Part shown: positions 28,946 through 38,751 of the stretch, piece by piece
Numbering within the stretch: position 1 is the first letter of the stretch
Layout: each line of letters opens with the position of its first letter
DNA from: Methanolobus vulcani
Lineage (GTDB): Archaea; Halobacteriota; Methanosarcinia; Methanosarcinales; Methanosarcinaceae
Reading direction: 5' to 3'
Length of the DNA stretch: 64,000 bases
Assembly: GCF_006546655.1 (NCBI RefSeq)
Contig: NZ_VIAQ01000015.1
Location: forward strand, 372,001-436,000
Made by a program: the position numbers and the translations under genes
Notes under the pieces: generated by a model
What the model saw: the letters and a program-made list of their open reading frames with translations, nothing else
The model's database searches: none
What the model was told of the DNA's origin: nothing

Positions 28946-29407
28946 ATGTACGCTTTGATCAGGGTACGTGGTGACGTAAATGTCAGGGGCAATATTAAGG
29001 ACACTCTTAAAATGCTCCGTTTACATAAGGTAAACCACTGTGTTCTCCTTGCTGATAATCCTCATAATGCAGGAATGGTCCAGAAGGTAAAGGACTATGT
29101 TGCATATGGTGTGGTCAGTGCAGATGCTCTTGCAGAAGTACTTGCAAACCGTGGAAGACTTGAAGGCGACGTTAGACTTACCGATGAGTATGTAGCAGAA
29201 AACACTGACTATGACTCAATCAAGTCATTTGCACAGGCGGTTTGTGATGGTAATGCAACTCTTAAGGACGTTCCAAAGCTTAAACCTGTATTCAGGCTTC
29301 ATCCACCAAGGAAAGGCCATGCAGGTATCAAGAGAACAGTTCAGCAGGGTGGTGTACTAGGTAACCACGGCGAAGATATCAACAAATTGTTGAAGAAAAT
29401 GAGGTAA
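28946..29407 (+). CDS. rpl30: 50S ribosomal protein uL30
   Basis: A 153-residue archaeal long form. [21 protein letters not shown] is the family opening, and [10 protein letters not shown] is near the C-terminus. ATG 28946 is chosen because AAGGAGG sits 7 bases upstream; an upstream in-frame ATG at 28925 lies within rps5. Confidence 0.96.
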   Translation: MYALIRVRGDVNVRGNIKDTLKMLRLHKVNHCVLLADNPHNAGMVQKVKDYVAYGVVSADALAEVLANRGRLEGDVRLTDEYVAENTDYDSIKSFAQAVCDGNATLKDVPKLKPVFRLHPPRKGHAGIKRTVQQGGVLGNHGEDINKLLKKMR

Positions 29408-29411
29408 TCCC

Positions 29412-29855
29412 ATGACATCAAAGAAAACCAACACAAAGAAGTTCAGGGGTTCACGCACATGTGGTGGCGGAACAACCAAGAACAGACGTGGTGCAGGTAA
29501 CCGTGGTGGAAGAGGCAGATGTGGTGAGAACAAGCACCATTTTTCCCGTGCAGTATTGCTCGGATATATCCGTGGACACCAGAAAGGATTCACTCGTCCA
29601 CTGAAGGTATTGAACGATACTTCCATTGTGAATGTCGGTGAACTTGATGAACTTGCAGATCAGCTTGTTGAAGATGGCTTTGCAGAACTTCAGGATGGCA
29701 CATATACCATTGACCTTGCAGTTCTCGATATCGACAAGGTACTCGGATCTGGCAAGGTCTCAAAGAAGCTTGCAATCACAGCAGCTGAATTCTCAGCCAG
29801 TGCTAAAGAAAAGATAGAAAGTGCAGGTGGATCTTGCACTGAGATAGAAGAGTAA
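29412..29855 (+). CDS. rpl15: 50S ribosomal protein uL15
   Basis: A 147-residue protein. The glycine/arginine-rich N-terminus ([21 protein letters not shown]) is diagnostic. It is the last gene of the operon. Its TAA stop begins a perfect hairpin followed by a T-rich run, and secY after it has its own promoter-like sequence. Confidence 0.96.
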   Translation: MTSKKTNTKKFRGSRTCGGGTTKNRRGAGNRGGRGRCGENKHHFSRAVLLGYIRGHQKGFTRPLKVLNDTSIVNVGELDELADQLVEDGFAELQDGTYTIDLAVLDIDKVLGSGKVSKKLAITAAEFSASAKEKIESAGGSCTEIEE

Positions 29856-29870
29856 TGCCATCTGGCATTA
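29853..29870 (+). terminator. Hairpin terminator starting at the rpl15 stop
   Basis: TAATGCC and GGCATTA pair perfectly (7 bp) around ATCT; the first three bases are the rpl15 TAA. CCTATTTTATTTTA follows. It probably ends or attenuates the ribosomal operon before secY. Confidence 0.65.
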
Positions 29871-29904
29871 CCTATTTTATTTTACAAAATGCAAATTAAA
29901 GGGT

Positions 29905-29925
29905 GCATATTTATTAATATGTAAA
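29905..29925 (+). promoter_or_regulatory. Possible TATA element for the secY operon
   Basis: The 129-bp gap between rpl15 and secY contains CATATTTATTAATATG, a TATA-like run about 75 bases before the secY ATG, downstream of the terminator hairpin. It is the only candidate promoter for the secY-adk-cbf5 group. Confidence 0.4.
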
Positions 29926-29984
29926 TCTATTAAGGTGTACTTTACCTAAATTTGCATGGATTTTTCCATTCAAGGGTGGAATTA

Positions 29985-31463
29985 ATGAGTCTTAAGGATA
30001 GTTTGGAACCAATTTTTAATAAATTGCCTGCGGTTGCAAGTCCAGAGGGGCATGTCCATTTCAAAAATAAATTAATGTGGACACTTGGCATTCTTGTGCT
30101 CTATTTTGCGCTTGCTAATGTACCGCTGTTTGGATTGTCAGCGGATTCGATTGATCTTTTCGAATCCTATAGAGCGTTTTTTGCCGGAGCTTCGGGTTCC
30201 CTGATGCTTCTGGGTATCGGTCCTATTGTTACCGCATCCATCGTCCTTCAACTTTTGGTTGGTGCAGATGTCATTAAACTTGACATGTCCAATCCATCTG
30301 ACCAGGCATTCTTCCAGGGTGCGCAGAAGTTTATGGTCTTTGTTATGATAATACTTGAGGCATTACCACAGATTGCCGGCGGTTACATACAGCCCGATCA
30401 AGCACTTGCATCTACTCTGGGAGTAAATGTAGGAGTAATTACATTTATCATATTCATACAGATCTGTATTGGAGGTCTCCTTGTACTCTTCATGGATGAA
30501 GTAGTATCTAAATGGGGTATCGGTTCAGGTGTCGGTCTTTTCATCGTAGCAGGGGTTTCCCAGCAGATAGTAACCGGTCTTTTCAACTGGACATCAGATT
30601 CCTCTGGTCTGCCAACAGGTTTCTTCCCTAAGTGGATATACATTCTGCAGAATGTGGAAGCAGACTACCTCTTCTCAGGTGACGGTATAACCTTTATGTT
30701 GGTAAGGGGCGGAATTCTCGCATTGATAAGTACAGTGATGATTTTCCTGTTTGTAGTCTATGTTGAAAGTACCCGTATTGAAATCCCGCTGGCACACAGT
30801 GCAGTAAGGGGTGCAAGAGGTAAGTTCCCTGTCAAACTGATTTATGCTTCAGTCTTGCCGATGATTCTTGTAAGGGCATTGCAGGCAAACATCCAGATGA
30901 TAGGTCTTTTGCTTAGCAGTAAGGGTATTACTTTCCTTGGTGAGTTCAGTGGCTCTAAGCCTATTAATGGTCTTATGTACTATCTGGCGCCAATCCACAG
31001 CCCATACGACTGGATTCCTTCTCTGGTAAGAGAAACATTCACAAGTTATGGTGCTCCTGTGCCTGCTATGTGGCAAGTTGCATTGCACGTGCTGGTTGAT
31101 GCTACATTCCTTATTGTAGGTGGTATCATCTTTGCTCTGTTCTGGATTGAAACGACAGGAATGGGTGCAAAACCAACAGCCAAGAAAATATTTAACTCCG
31201 GTATGCAGATTCCAGGTTTCAGAAGGAATATTGGTAGTATTGAGAAAGTTATGATCAGGTACATTCCAAAAGTAACCGTTATCGGTGGTGCTTTCATAGG
31301 TATACTTACACTTGTTGCAAGTTTGCTAGGTACACTTGGTAGTACAAGCGGTACTGGTCTTCTTCTTGCAGTAAGCATTGTATATCGTCTGTATGAAGAC
31401 ATAGCATCCGAACAGATGATGGAAATGCATCCGATGGTGAGATCCTTCTTCGGACAGGAATAA
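29985..31463 (+). CDS. secY: Preprotein translocase subunit SecY
   Basis: A 492-residue channel subunit of the Sec translocon with the expected ten membrane segments. It opens MSLKDSLEPIFNKLPAV. The plug/first-loop region and the conserved ESTRIEIPLAHS segment between central helices are visible. ATG 29985 follows AAGGGTGGA; a longer frame from 29952 is not supported. It is the first gene of a run with adk, DUF106, cmk and cbf5. Confidence 0.96.
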   Translation: MSLKDSLEPIFNKLPAVASPEGHVHFKNKLMWTLGILVLYFALANVPLFGLSADSIDLFESYRAFFAGASGSLMLLGIGPIVTASIVLQLLVGADVIKLDMSNPSDQAFFQGAQKFMVFVMIILEALPQIAGGYIQPDQALASTLGVNVGVITFIIFIQICIGGLLVLFMDEVVSKWGIGSGVGLFIVAGVSQQIVTGLFNWTSDSSGLPTGFFPKWIYILQNVEADYLFSGDGITFMLVRGGILALISTVMIFLFVVYVESTRIEIPLAHSAVRGARGKFPVKLIYASVLPMILVRALQANIQMIGLLLSSKGITFLGEFSGSKPINGLMYYLAPIHSPYDWIPSLVRETFTSYGAPVPAMWQVALHVLVDATFLIVGGIIFALFWIETTGMGAKPTAKKIFNSGMQIPGFRRNIGSIEKVMIRYIPKVTVIGGAFIGILTLVASLLGTLGSTSGTGLLLAVSIVYRLYEDIASEQMMEMHPMVRSFFGQE

Positions 31464-31478
31464 AATCAGGTGTTAATT

Positions 31479-32126
31479 ATGAATATTGCATTATTTGGGC
31501 CACCGGGTGCTGGTAAAGGCACCCAGGCAAAAGAATTATCAAAACAGTACAGTATCCCTCACATCTCTACAGGTGATATTTTAAGAGCAAATGTCCGTGA
31601 TGGGACTGAACTTGGATTAAAAGCAAAACAGTATATGGATAAAGGTGAACTTGTTCCTGATGAGGTTCTTATAGGTCTTATCAGGAACAGGTTAAGCGAG
31701 TCTGATTGCGACACGGGTTATCTTCTTGATGGATATCCACGTACAATTCCACAGGCTGACGCACTGACTGATATTCTCAAAGAGATCAGCAAACCTCTTG
31801 ATGCGGTAATTAATATTGAAGTAAGCGATGATGCGCTTGTAAAAAGATTAAGTGGTCGTCGCAGCTGCACATGTGGTGAAAGCTATCATGTAATGTTCAA
31901 TCCTCCTGAAAAAGAAGGAATTTGTAATGCATGCGGTGCTGAGCTCTATCAGAGGGATGATGACAAAGAAGACGTCATACGCCAGAGACTTGCTGTCTAT
32001 AATGAAAAGACAAAGCCTCTTATCGACTATTATGATAAAGCTGGCATCCTTGTCAACATAGATGGTACTGGTGCAGTAGATGCTGTATTTGCAGATATTT
32101 GCAAAATAATGGATCAATTCAAATAA
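31479..32126 (+). CDS. adk: Adenylate kinase with zinc-binding lid
   Basis: A 215-residue enzyme interconverting AMP + ATP and 2 ADP. The P-loop GPPGAGKGTQA is at residues 7-17, and DGYPRTIPQA is present. The long lid carries four Cys (CTCG and CNACG), a zinc site known from Gram-positive enzymes. This is the bacterial-type Adk, not the short archaeal trimeric AdkA. ATG 31479 follows AGGTG. Confidence 0.95.
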   Translation: MNIALFGPPGAGKGTQAKELSKQYSIPHISTGDILRANVRDGTELGLKAKQYMDKGELVPDEVLIGLIRNRLSESDCDTGYLLDGYPRTIPQADALTDILKEISKPLDAVINIEVSDDALVKRLSGRRSCTCGESYHVMFNPPEKEGICNACGAELYQRDDDKEDVIRQRLAVYNEKTKPLIDYYDKAGILVNIDGTGAVDAVFADICKIMDQFK

Positions 32127-32148
32127 ACAAGTAAAGAGAGGTTATCCC

Positions 32149-32769
32149 TTGGTTACAGAACAATTCAAGAAAAAGCTGGATCAGTTTCTCCTGGCTTTTG
32201 GAATTTCCCTTATGCTGGGAATCATGATTCTGGGTCAGGATTTCAGGGACTCCCTTGGAACAGCAATGAGTGTTATTATGGACCCTGTAGTGGGAATTAT
32301 CGGGGCTGATAACCTCCACATTGTTCTGTTCATAATGGCATCCATAACTGCTCTTTATGCATCTCTCATCCAGAAATACACAATTAACTGGGATCTCATG
32401 CGTAACACCCAGGAAAAAATGAAGGTATTTCAGAAAGAGTTCAGGGAAGCACAGCTTTCCAATAACACTGCTCTTATGAAGAAGATGGAAGAAGAGCGAA
32501 AGGTGATGATGGAAGATCAGATGGAGATGTCCAAGCAGCAGTTTAAGCCAATGGCATACATCAGTGTAATTTCTCTTCCACTGTTCATGTGGGCTTACCA
32601 TTACATAAAAGGTCTTGAGGTTGCCACACTTGTTTTCCCTTTCTGGGGAGAGCAGGCACTTACCACTCCTGCAGTTGGTCCTTTCCAGCATTGGATCTTC
32701 TGGTATTTCATTGTCTCTATGGGCGTGAGTCAGTTGATAAGAAAGGCTCTGGATGTCGGTGGAGTCTGA
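32149..32769 (+). CDS. Oxa1/EMC3-like membrane insertase (DUF106)
   Basis: A 206-residue membrane protein of the archaeal DUF106 family, related to YidC/Oxa1/EMC3. Three to four membrane segments are seen (about 12-33, 62-80, 130-155, 180-200). A long charged coiled-coil hairpin at about 85-125 (MKVFQKEFREAQ, EEERKVMMEDQMEM) is typical of the family. The start is TTG 32149 with GAGAGGT 6 bases upstream. Its place after secY and adk fits a role in membrane protein insertion. Confidence 0.85.
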   Translation: MVTEQFKKKLDQFLLAFGISLMLGIMILGQDFRDSLGTAMSVIMDPVVGIIGADNLHIVLFIMASITALYASLIQKYTINWDLMRNTQEKMKVFQKEFREAQLSNNTALMKKMEEERKVMMEDQMEMSKQQFKPMAYISVISLPLFMWAYHYIKGLEVATLVFPFWGEQALTTPAVGPFQHWIFWYFIVSMGVSQLIRKALDVGGV

Positions 32770-32770
32770 A

Positions 32771-33298
32771 GTGTTATTGACTATCAGCGGCCTTCCGGGA
32801 AGCGGTACTACTACCGTATCCCGTTTAATTTCTGAAAAATATGGTCTTGAAATGATTTCAGCGGGTGAGGTTTTTCGATCTCTTGCAAAAGAGTATGGAA
32901 TGACTCTTGCTGAGTTCGGTGCTCTTGCTGAATCTGATGACAGCATCGATCTGGAAATTGATGAGAGGCAGAAGGAGATTGCCAACACTCGTGACAATAT
33001 TATTCTTGAAGGACGCCTTGCAGGACATATGGCTGAAAAAGCATTAAAAGTCTGGATCAAAGCTCCAGTGGATATACGTGTGGAAAGGATTGTCAGCAGA
33101 GAAGGCAGTTCTTTCGATGATAAACTAGCTGAAACAATTGAACGTGAAGCATCAGAGGCTATAAGGTATAATTCTATCTATAATATAAATATCAACGACC
33201 TTTCAGTTTATGATCTTGTGATCGATTCTCAGAAATGGGACCAGTTCCAGATAGCAAGTATTATTTCAGTTGCAATTGATAATTATTCAGATATTTGA
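32771..33298 (+). CDS. cmk: Cytidylate kinase (archaeal type)
   Basis: A 175-residue kinase phosphorylating CMP/dCMP. The P-loop GLPGSGTTTVS is at residues 7-17, and SAGEVFR and ARM-like segments follow. GTG 32771 is chosen: GGTGGAG lies 6 bases upstream and the product then starts MLLTISGLPG as in homologues. A longer start at 32753 would overlap the previous gene. The usual order adk-DUF106-cmk-cbf5 is kept. Confidence 0.9.
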   Translation: MLLTISGLPGSGTTTVSRLISEKYGLEMISAGEVFRSLAKEYGMTLAEFGALAESDDSIDLEIDERQKEIANTRDNIILEGRLAGHMAEKALKVWIKAPVDIRVERIVSREGSSFDDKLAETIEREASEAIRYNSIYNININDLSVYDLVIDSQKWDQFQIASIISVAIDNYSDI

Positions 33299-33318
33299 TC
33301 GGCTAACGGCGATTTGCT

Positions 33319-34329
33319 ATGAATAAATATATTCTTCCTTCTGAACAAAAGCGTGAATTACTTCACAAAGCAGAGGCTACAACCAGTCCTCTTTTCGGTT
33401 GTTCCCCACATGATCGCCCGATAAGAAAATACATTGAGATGGGTGTTGTAAACCTTGACAAACCCGTAGGTCCCACAAGTCATGAGGTTACTGCCTGGGT
33501 AAAAGACATCCTGGAGTTAAACAAGGCGGGACACTCCGGTTCACTCGACCCAATTGTAACGGGTGTGCTTCCTATCATGCTTGGCAAAGCAACTAAAACA
33601 GTTGCAGCTTTGCGTCTTTCAGGGAAGGAGTATATCTGTCTGATGACATTACACGAGTCAGTCCCTGAAAAAAAGGTGCGCAAGGCATGTGGTCAGTTCA
33701 CAGGACAAATTTTCCAGATGCCTCCTATAATTTCCGCAGTAAAACGTGCTGTGCGTGTAAGAAATATCTATTATCTGGAAGTGCTTGATGTAAAAGAGAA
33801 ATCAGTTCTCATGCGTGTTGGCTGTGAGGCAGGAACATATATGCGTAAACTCTGCCATGATATTGGTGTGGCATTGGGTTGCGGTGCTCACATGCAGGAG
33901 CTTCGCAGAACAAAGACCGGTCCTTTCAGAGAGGATACTCTTGTAACATTTCAGGATTTGAAAGATGCATATGTTTTCTGGCAGGAGGACGGTGACGAAT
34001 CATTCCTGCGTAAAGTGGTCAGGCCTATGGAAGAAGGGCTGTCGCATCTGCCACGTATCATCATTCGCGACAGTGCCATTGAGGCTATCTGCTGTGGTGC
34101 GGCAATTGCAGTTCCTGGAATTTTAAGCTTTGACAGTGATATTAAAAAAGGTGATGATATTTGCCTCTTTAGTTTAAAAGGAGAGGCTGTGGCTTTGTGC
34201 AAATCTCTTATGGATTCTGATGAAATGCTTCAAAACGAGCACGGAATCGCAGCAACGACCGAAAGAGTAATAATGGATGCTGGCACTTATGCGCAAGGCT
34301 GGCACAGCAAGTCAGCAAAAACACAATGA
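33319..34329 (+). CDS. cbf5: Cbf5/TruB-type RNA pseudouridine synthase
   Basis: A 336-residue catalytic subunit of H/ACA ribonucleoproteins, which also makes Psi55 in tRNA. The catalytic Asp is in GHSGSLDPIVTG at about residues 71-82, and GTYMRKLCHDIG lies mid-protein. The C-terminal third, with GAAIAVPGIL, is a PUA domain. No strong ribosome binding site precedes ATG 33319. A tRNA-Ser gene begins 10 bases after the stop. Confidence 0.95.
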   Translation: MNKYILPSEQKRELLHKAEATTSPLFGCSPHDRPIRKYIEMGVVNLDKPVGPTSHEVTAWVKDILELNKAGHSGSLDPIVTGVLPIMLGKATKTVAALRLSGKEYICLMTLHESVPEKKVRKACGQFTGQIFQMPPIISAVKRAVRVRNIYYLEVLDVKEKSVLMRVGCEAGTYMRKLCHDIGVALGCGAHMQELRRTKTGPFREDTLVTFQDLKDAYVFWQEDGDESFLRKVVRPMEEGLSHLPRIIIRDSAIEAICCGAAIAVPGILSFDSDIKKGDDICLFSLKGEAVALCKSLMDSDEMLQNEHGIAATTERVIMDAGTYAQGWHSKSAKTQ

Positions 34330-34338
34330 AACTCGTGT

Positions 34339-34422
34339 GCCGAGATAGTCTAGCGGTAGGGCGCAAGCCTGGAAAGCTTGTGGGGCATCCGCCCCTCGGG
34401 AGTTCGAATCCCCCTCTCGGCG
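34339..34422 (+). tRNA. tRNA-Ser (anticodon GGA)
   Basis: The acceptor stem GCCGAGA/TCTCGGC closes a full cloverleaf with discriminator G. The anticodon arm CAAGC-CTGGAAA-GCTTG gives GGA. The long variable arm is typical of tRNA-Ser, and GAGTTCGAATCCCC is the T arm. CCA is not encoded. It lies 10 bases behind cbf5. Confidence 0.95.
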
Positions 34423-34538
34423 CTTCTTATTCTTTTCTAAATTGACATCTTGATTGTAGTTCACTTTACTATCGGTGCTAGTGCTAATGTATATAATATT
34501 GAATTATACTGTTAGAAAAACAAATAAAAGGTATAATT

Positions 34539-34826
34539 ATGTCTGATGTTAATGTATTCCACATAAAAGAAAATATGGATGTCGATGATGATGGCAATAT
34601 TATTGTTACATGTCCGGAATGTGAGAATGAAATAAGTATGCCATTCTCTAATATATTGGATGATAGCATGGCACTTGTAGAATATACAGATTGTCCTGTC
34701 TGTCATAAAACTCTGGATCAGGTACATCCTTCGGAAAGCTTGAATAAAAAGATTGCAGACCATGTGGCAAAAGAATTGTTAAATGGGCTTGAACTCGATT
34801 TAGGGAAGTTATTGTCTAAAAGATGA
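34539..34826 (+). CDS. Small zinc-ribbon protein
   Basis: A 95-residue protein I do not recognise. Two Cys pairs, CPEC (residues 27-30) and CPVC (residues 54-57), suggest one zinc site. The N-terminus is acidic and the C-terminus is a Leu/Lys-rich helix. It is a lone gene between tRNA-Ser and the rps13 operon and is AT-rich. AAAGGTATAATT precedes the ATG. A DNA- or protein-binding role is possible but not shown. Confidence 0.6.
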   Translation: MSDVNVFHIKENMDVDDDGNIIVTCPECENEISMPFSNILDDSMALVEYTDCPVCHKTLDQVHPSESLNKKIADHVAKELLNGLELDLGKLLSKR

Positions 34827-34920
34827 TCTATGTAGAAATCACAAGTTATGCAGTGATCATGAGTTTATGCTTCTTTTCTGATTATGTATTCTAAAGCAGT
34901 AAGTTCATCCTACAGGAAAG

Positions 34921-34933
34921 TATTTATATAATC
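34921..34933 (+). promoter_or_regulatory. TATA box for the rps13 operon
   Basis: TATTTATATAATC lies about 185 bases before the rps13 ATG in a gene-free stretch. Transcription from about 34950 would include the three leader hairpins at 35044-35101. Confidence 0.5.
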
Positions 34934-35043
34934 AACTTGTAGATCGTGCTCACCTGTTTCACTATTTCTGTAACATGAATAATGTTAAATATGAACAATG
35001 GTATAAACAGGCAAGTTATTCTATTAATCTTTAGAATTGCCTG

Positions 35044-35101
35044 CTCCGTAATGTCGGAGTGTGTCGAAACTTATGTTTCGGGGCTACAGGACCATGTGTC
35101 C
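35044..35101 (+). promoter_or_regulatory. Three consecutive leader hairpins ahead of rps13
   Basis: CTCCG/CGGAG (35044-35059, 6-nt loop), CGAAAC/GTTTCG (35065-35080, TTAT loop) and GGAC/GTCC (35089-35101, 5-nt loop) are stacked in the leader. The last ends 3 bases before the AAGGAGG ribosome binding site of rps13. The arrangement suggests translational or autogenous control of the operon. Confidence 0.5.
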
Positions 35102-35118
35102 CTAAGGAGGAACAACTA

Positions 35119-35565
35119 ATGGCAGATGAAGAAATAAGACACTTAGTCCGTATCATGAATACTGACCTTCAGGGTAGTCAGCCTGTAATGTACGCGCTGA
35201 CAGGTATTCGCGGTATTGGACTCAGAACATCACGAATTATCGTTGACAGCACGGGTATTAACCCAAAAGAAACAATCGGTTACCTTTCCGATGAAGATAT
35301 TGCAAAGCTCGATGATGCTATTGCTAGCTTTGAGAGCAATATCCCAACCTGGATGCTTAACAGATGTGAAGACCCATTAACTGGAGATGACAAGCATCTC
35401 CTTGGCCAGGATATCATCATGACCCTCAGGGAAGACCTGAACAACCTCAAGAAGGTAAGGGCATATCGTGGTATGAGGCATGAGAGAGGTCTTAAGGTCA
35501 GAGGTCAGAGAACAAAGTCCACAGGAAGGCGTGGCTCAACCATTGGCGTAAGCAAGAAGAAGTAA
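35119..35565 (+). CDS. rps13: 30S ribosomal protein uS13
   Basis: A 148-residue protein of the small-subunit head that contacts tRNAs. [26 protein letters not shown], with its helix-two-turn-helix, and the basic tail [14 protein letters not shown] are typical. ATG 35119 follows AAGGAGG at ideal spacing; an upstream in-frame start at 35059 lies in the leader hairpins. Confidence 0.96.
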   Translation: MADEEIRHLVRIMNTDLQGSQPVMYALTGIRGIGLRTSRIIVDSTGINPKETIGYLSDEDIAKLDDAIASFESNIPTWMLNRCEDPLTGDDKHLLGQDIIMTLREDLNNLKKVRAYRGMRHERGLKVRGQRTKSTGRRGSTIGVSKKK

Positions 35566-35578
35566 TTCAGGTGATTTT

Positions 35579-36527
<949 letters not shown>

Positions 36528-36552
36528 TACTAAATAATATGGATATGAACTC

Positions 36553-37350
36553 ATGACAATGGAAGTAGACATACTTGAACTGTCTGAGAGGTCTGCAAAG
36601 TTCATATTATCCAATGCAAGTGCGGCATTTGCCAATGGTGTCAGAAGAGCATCGCTCTCTGACGTACCAACTCTTGCTATTGATGATGTGAACATCTATA
36701 ACAATACATCAGTCCTCTTTGACGAGCAGTTAGCGTTAAGGCTTGGCCTTATCCCTTTGACAACAGACATTGAGGAGTTCGTACCAGTAGAAGAGTGCAC
36801 CTGTGGCGGCGCAGAATGTCCTGCATGTAAGGTTTCTCTTACACTCAGTGCTGAGGGTCCGAGAATGGTATATTCAGGTGACCTTGTATCATCTGACGAA
36901 AGAGTGCAGGCAGCCGATCAGAACGTTCCTATCATTGACTTGAAGGAAGGCCAGAAGGTTGTGCTTGAGGCCATTGCTCATATGAATTATGGTCATAAGC
37001 ATGCAAAATGGCAGGCTGGTGTGGCATGCGGCTACAAGAATATGCCAATAGTCACTTTTGAGAACTGTGACGAATGTGGTGCATGTGTGAATGAATGTCC
37101 AAAAAACATTATTCACATTGGTCCGAACGGTGCAGAAATATCCGGTGACGATATTCTTAAATGTATTCTCTGCAAGCTTTGTGCATCTGTCTGTGAGATA
37201 GATGCAGTAACTGTATCTGAAGATGAAAAATCTTTCATTTTCACTATGGAATCTGATGGTTCATACACGGTTCAACAGTTAATTATAAATGCAGGAACAA
37301 CTATTAAGGAGAAAGCCAGCCGGTTAGGAGAGATTTTAGAGTCCCTCTGA
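36553..37350 (+). CDS. rpo3: RNA polymerase subunit Rpo3 (D) with ferredoxin-like domain
   Basis: A 265-residue assembly-platform subunit (alpha/Rpb3 homologue). Residues about 158-220 form an inserted ferredoxin-like domain with two full four-Cys sets, CDECGACVNECP and CILCKLCASVC, so two [4Fe-4S] clusters can bind, as known in Methanosarcina. The N-terminal dimerisation part shows FANGVRRASLSDVPT. A second ATG at 36559 is possible. The transcript ends in a hairpin at 37358-37378. Confidence 0.95.
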   Translation: MTMEVDILELSERSAKFILSNASAAFANGVRRASLSDVPTLAIDDVNIYNNTSVLFDEQLALRLGLIPLTTDIEEFVPVEECTCGGAECPACKVSLTLSAEGPRMVYSGDLVSSDERVQAADQNVPIIDLKEGQKVVLEAIAHMNYGHKHAKWQAGVACGYKNMPIVTFENCDECGACVNECPKNIIHIGPNGAEISGDDILKCILCKLCASVCEIDAVTVSEDEKSFIFTMESDGSYTVQQLIINAGTTIKEKASRLGEILESL

Positions 37351-37357
37351 CACGGTT

Positions 37358-37378
37358 TTAGGAGATTTACTCTCCTAA
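37358..37378 (+). terminator. Hairpin terminator of the rps13 operon
   Basis: TTAGGAGA and TCTCCTAA pair perfectly (8 bp) around TTTAC, 7 bases after the rpo3 stop. TAATTTATATTTAAATATAG follows and also serves as the likely TATA region for the first tRNA-Leu gene. Confidence 0.65.
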
Positions 37379-37413
37379 TAATTTATATTTAAATATAGGA
37401 AATCTTACTTGAT

Positions 37414-37501
37414 GCGGGGGTTGCCCAGCCAGGCCAAAGGCGCTAGGTTGAGGGCCTAGTCTCGTAGGAGTTCGTGAGTTCGAATCTCACCTCCCGCACC
37501 A
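37414..37501 (+). tRNA. tRNA-Leu (anticodon GAG), copy 1
   Basis: A cloverleaf with acceptor GCGGGGG/CTCCCGC, anticodon arm CTAGG-TTGAGGG-CCTAG (GAG), long variable arm and T arm GAGTTCGAATCTC. The 3'-CCA is encoded (37499-37501). A TATA-like run lies 20-35 bases upstream. Confidence 0.96.
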
Positions 37502-37571
37502 AATTCTTCTTAAAAAAGAATAAGGTCAATAGCAAATTTCCTGTAAATTACCTTTCAACTGCATATCTTGT

Positions 37572-37659
37572 GCGGGGGTTGCCCAGCCAGGCCAAAGGCG
37601 CTAGGTTGAGGGCCTAGTCTCGTAGGAGTTCGTGAGTTCGAATCTCACCTCCCGCACCA
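37572..37659 (+). tRNA. tRNA-Leu (anticodon GAG), copy 2
   Basis: Identical over all 88 bases to copy 1, including the encoded CCA, 70 bases downstream of it. The intervening sequence is not repeated, so this is a gene duplication with unique spacers. Confidence 0.96.
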
Positions 37660-37792
37660 AACATCTTTTTCTAAAACATGATTTTGTTTTATACCTTTGT
37701 CTTTTTGAGTATCTTATGCAAATAGATCATATTCAAAGAAATATGGTTTAAATTAAAAAAGACTCAAGAGTTGAGATTCTCACTCAGTAGAT

Positions 37793-38674
37793 CTAATTGT
37801 AATCTTTAGAATGGTGGCGTACTTCTGCAATCTCTGCTTTTCCAAGTGCCTTTAGGAAATGTGCTGCACGTATGGTTGTATGCTGGTTCTTTTCTCTCAT
37901 ACGGGCCTGATATATGCGGATAGAACGAAGAAAATCGATCTTACGGAACTCTGGCCAGAATGGAGCGCAGAAGTAAGCAGCACATTCATTCCCATTGGCT
38001 TGCCATGGGAGAAAATTGGATATTCTTTCATCTCCTCCTGTACGGATAATCAGGTCTACATCAGGCAGAGCGGAATCGCCTGAAGGATAAAGATGACTGG
38101 AAATCGTATTTTCATTAATGTCATCTGGCTGTATCTCGCCTGCTTCAACCTTGCTGGCTATTTCTTTAACTGCCTGGACTATTTCCTGTCTGCCTCCATA
38201 TGCAATGGCGACATTGAGGACAAAATTATCATATTCCGATGTTACAAGTTCCACGTTTTTAATTGATTTTTTCAGTGGCTCCGGTAATTTATCAATATCG
38301 CCAATGGCGTGAACACGCATCTTTCTTTCGTGTGTTCTTTTGTCCACTACAATATCATCAAATTTTACCCTTATAAGATCAAAGAGTTTATCTTTCTCAT
38401 CATGGGTTCTGTTAAAATTCTCGGTAGAAAATGCATAAATTGTAAGGTATTCAATGCCCAGGTTACAGGCCCATTCCATTACATTTTCAGTTACATCTGC
38501 TCCCCTGGCATGTCCATAGGAAGTAATCTGCCCGAGTTTACGTGCATATCTCCGGTTCCCATCCATTATAATGGCTACGTGCCGGGGAACTTTCTCACTC
38601 TTAACCTCCTGTGTGAGAAGACGTTCATATCCTTTGTAAACTATTCCGGGTATGCTTTTTAGTATATTTGACAC
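37793..38674 (-). CDS. uppS: Cis-prenyltransferase (UppS-like)
   Basis: A 293-residue enzyme that elongates farnesyl/geranylgeranyl diphosphate to long cis-polyprenyl diphosphates, the lipid carriers for N-glycosylation and surface polymers. IMDGNRRYARKLG with the catalytic Asp is at about residues 36-48, and YAFSTENFNR and RTGGDERISNFLPWQ follow. It is a monocistronic minus-strand gene next to the tRNA-Leu pair. Confidence 0.95.
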   Translation of the reverse strand: MSNILKSIPGIVYKGYERLLTQEVKSEKVPRHVAIIMDGNRRYARKLGQITSYGHARGADVTENVMEWACNLGIEYLTIYAFSTENFNRTHDEKDKLFDLIRVKFDDIVVDKRTHERKMRVHAIGDIDKLPEPLKKSIKNVELVTSEYDNFVLNVAIAYGGRQEIVQAVKEIASKVEAGEIQPDDINENTISSHLYPSGDSALPDVDLIIRTGGDERISNFLPWQANGNECAAYFCAPFWPEFRKIDFLRSIRIYQARMREKNQHTTIRAAHFLKALGKAEIAEVRHHSKDYN

Positions 38675-38751
38675 TCCCGTACATTAGGTAAAAGTAACTT
38701 TCATTGGTTGGATTTCTATTTGAAACTAATCAAACAAAAAAGAAGATGGAA

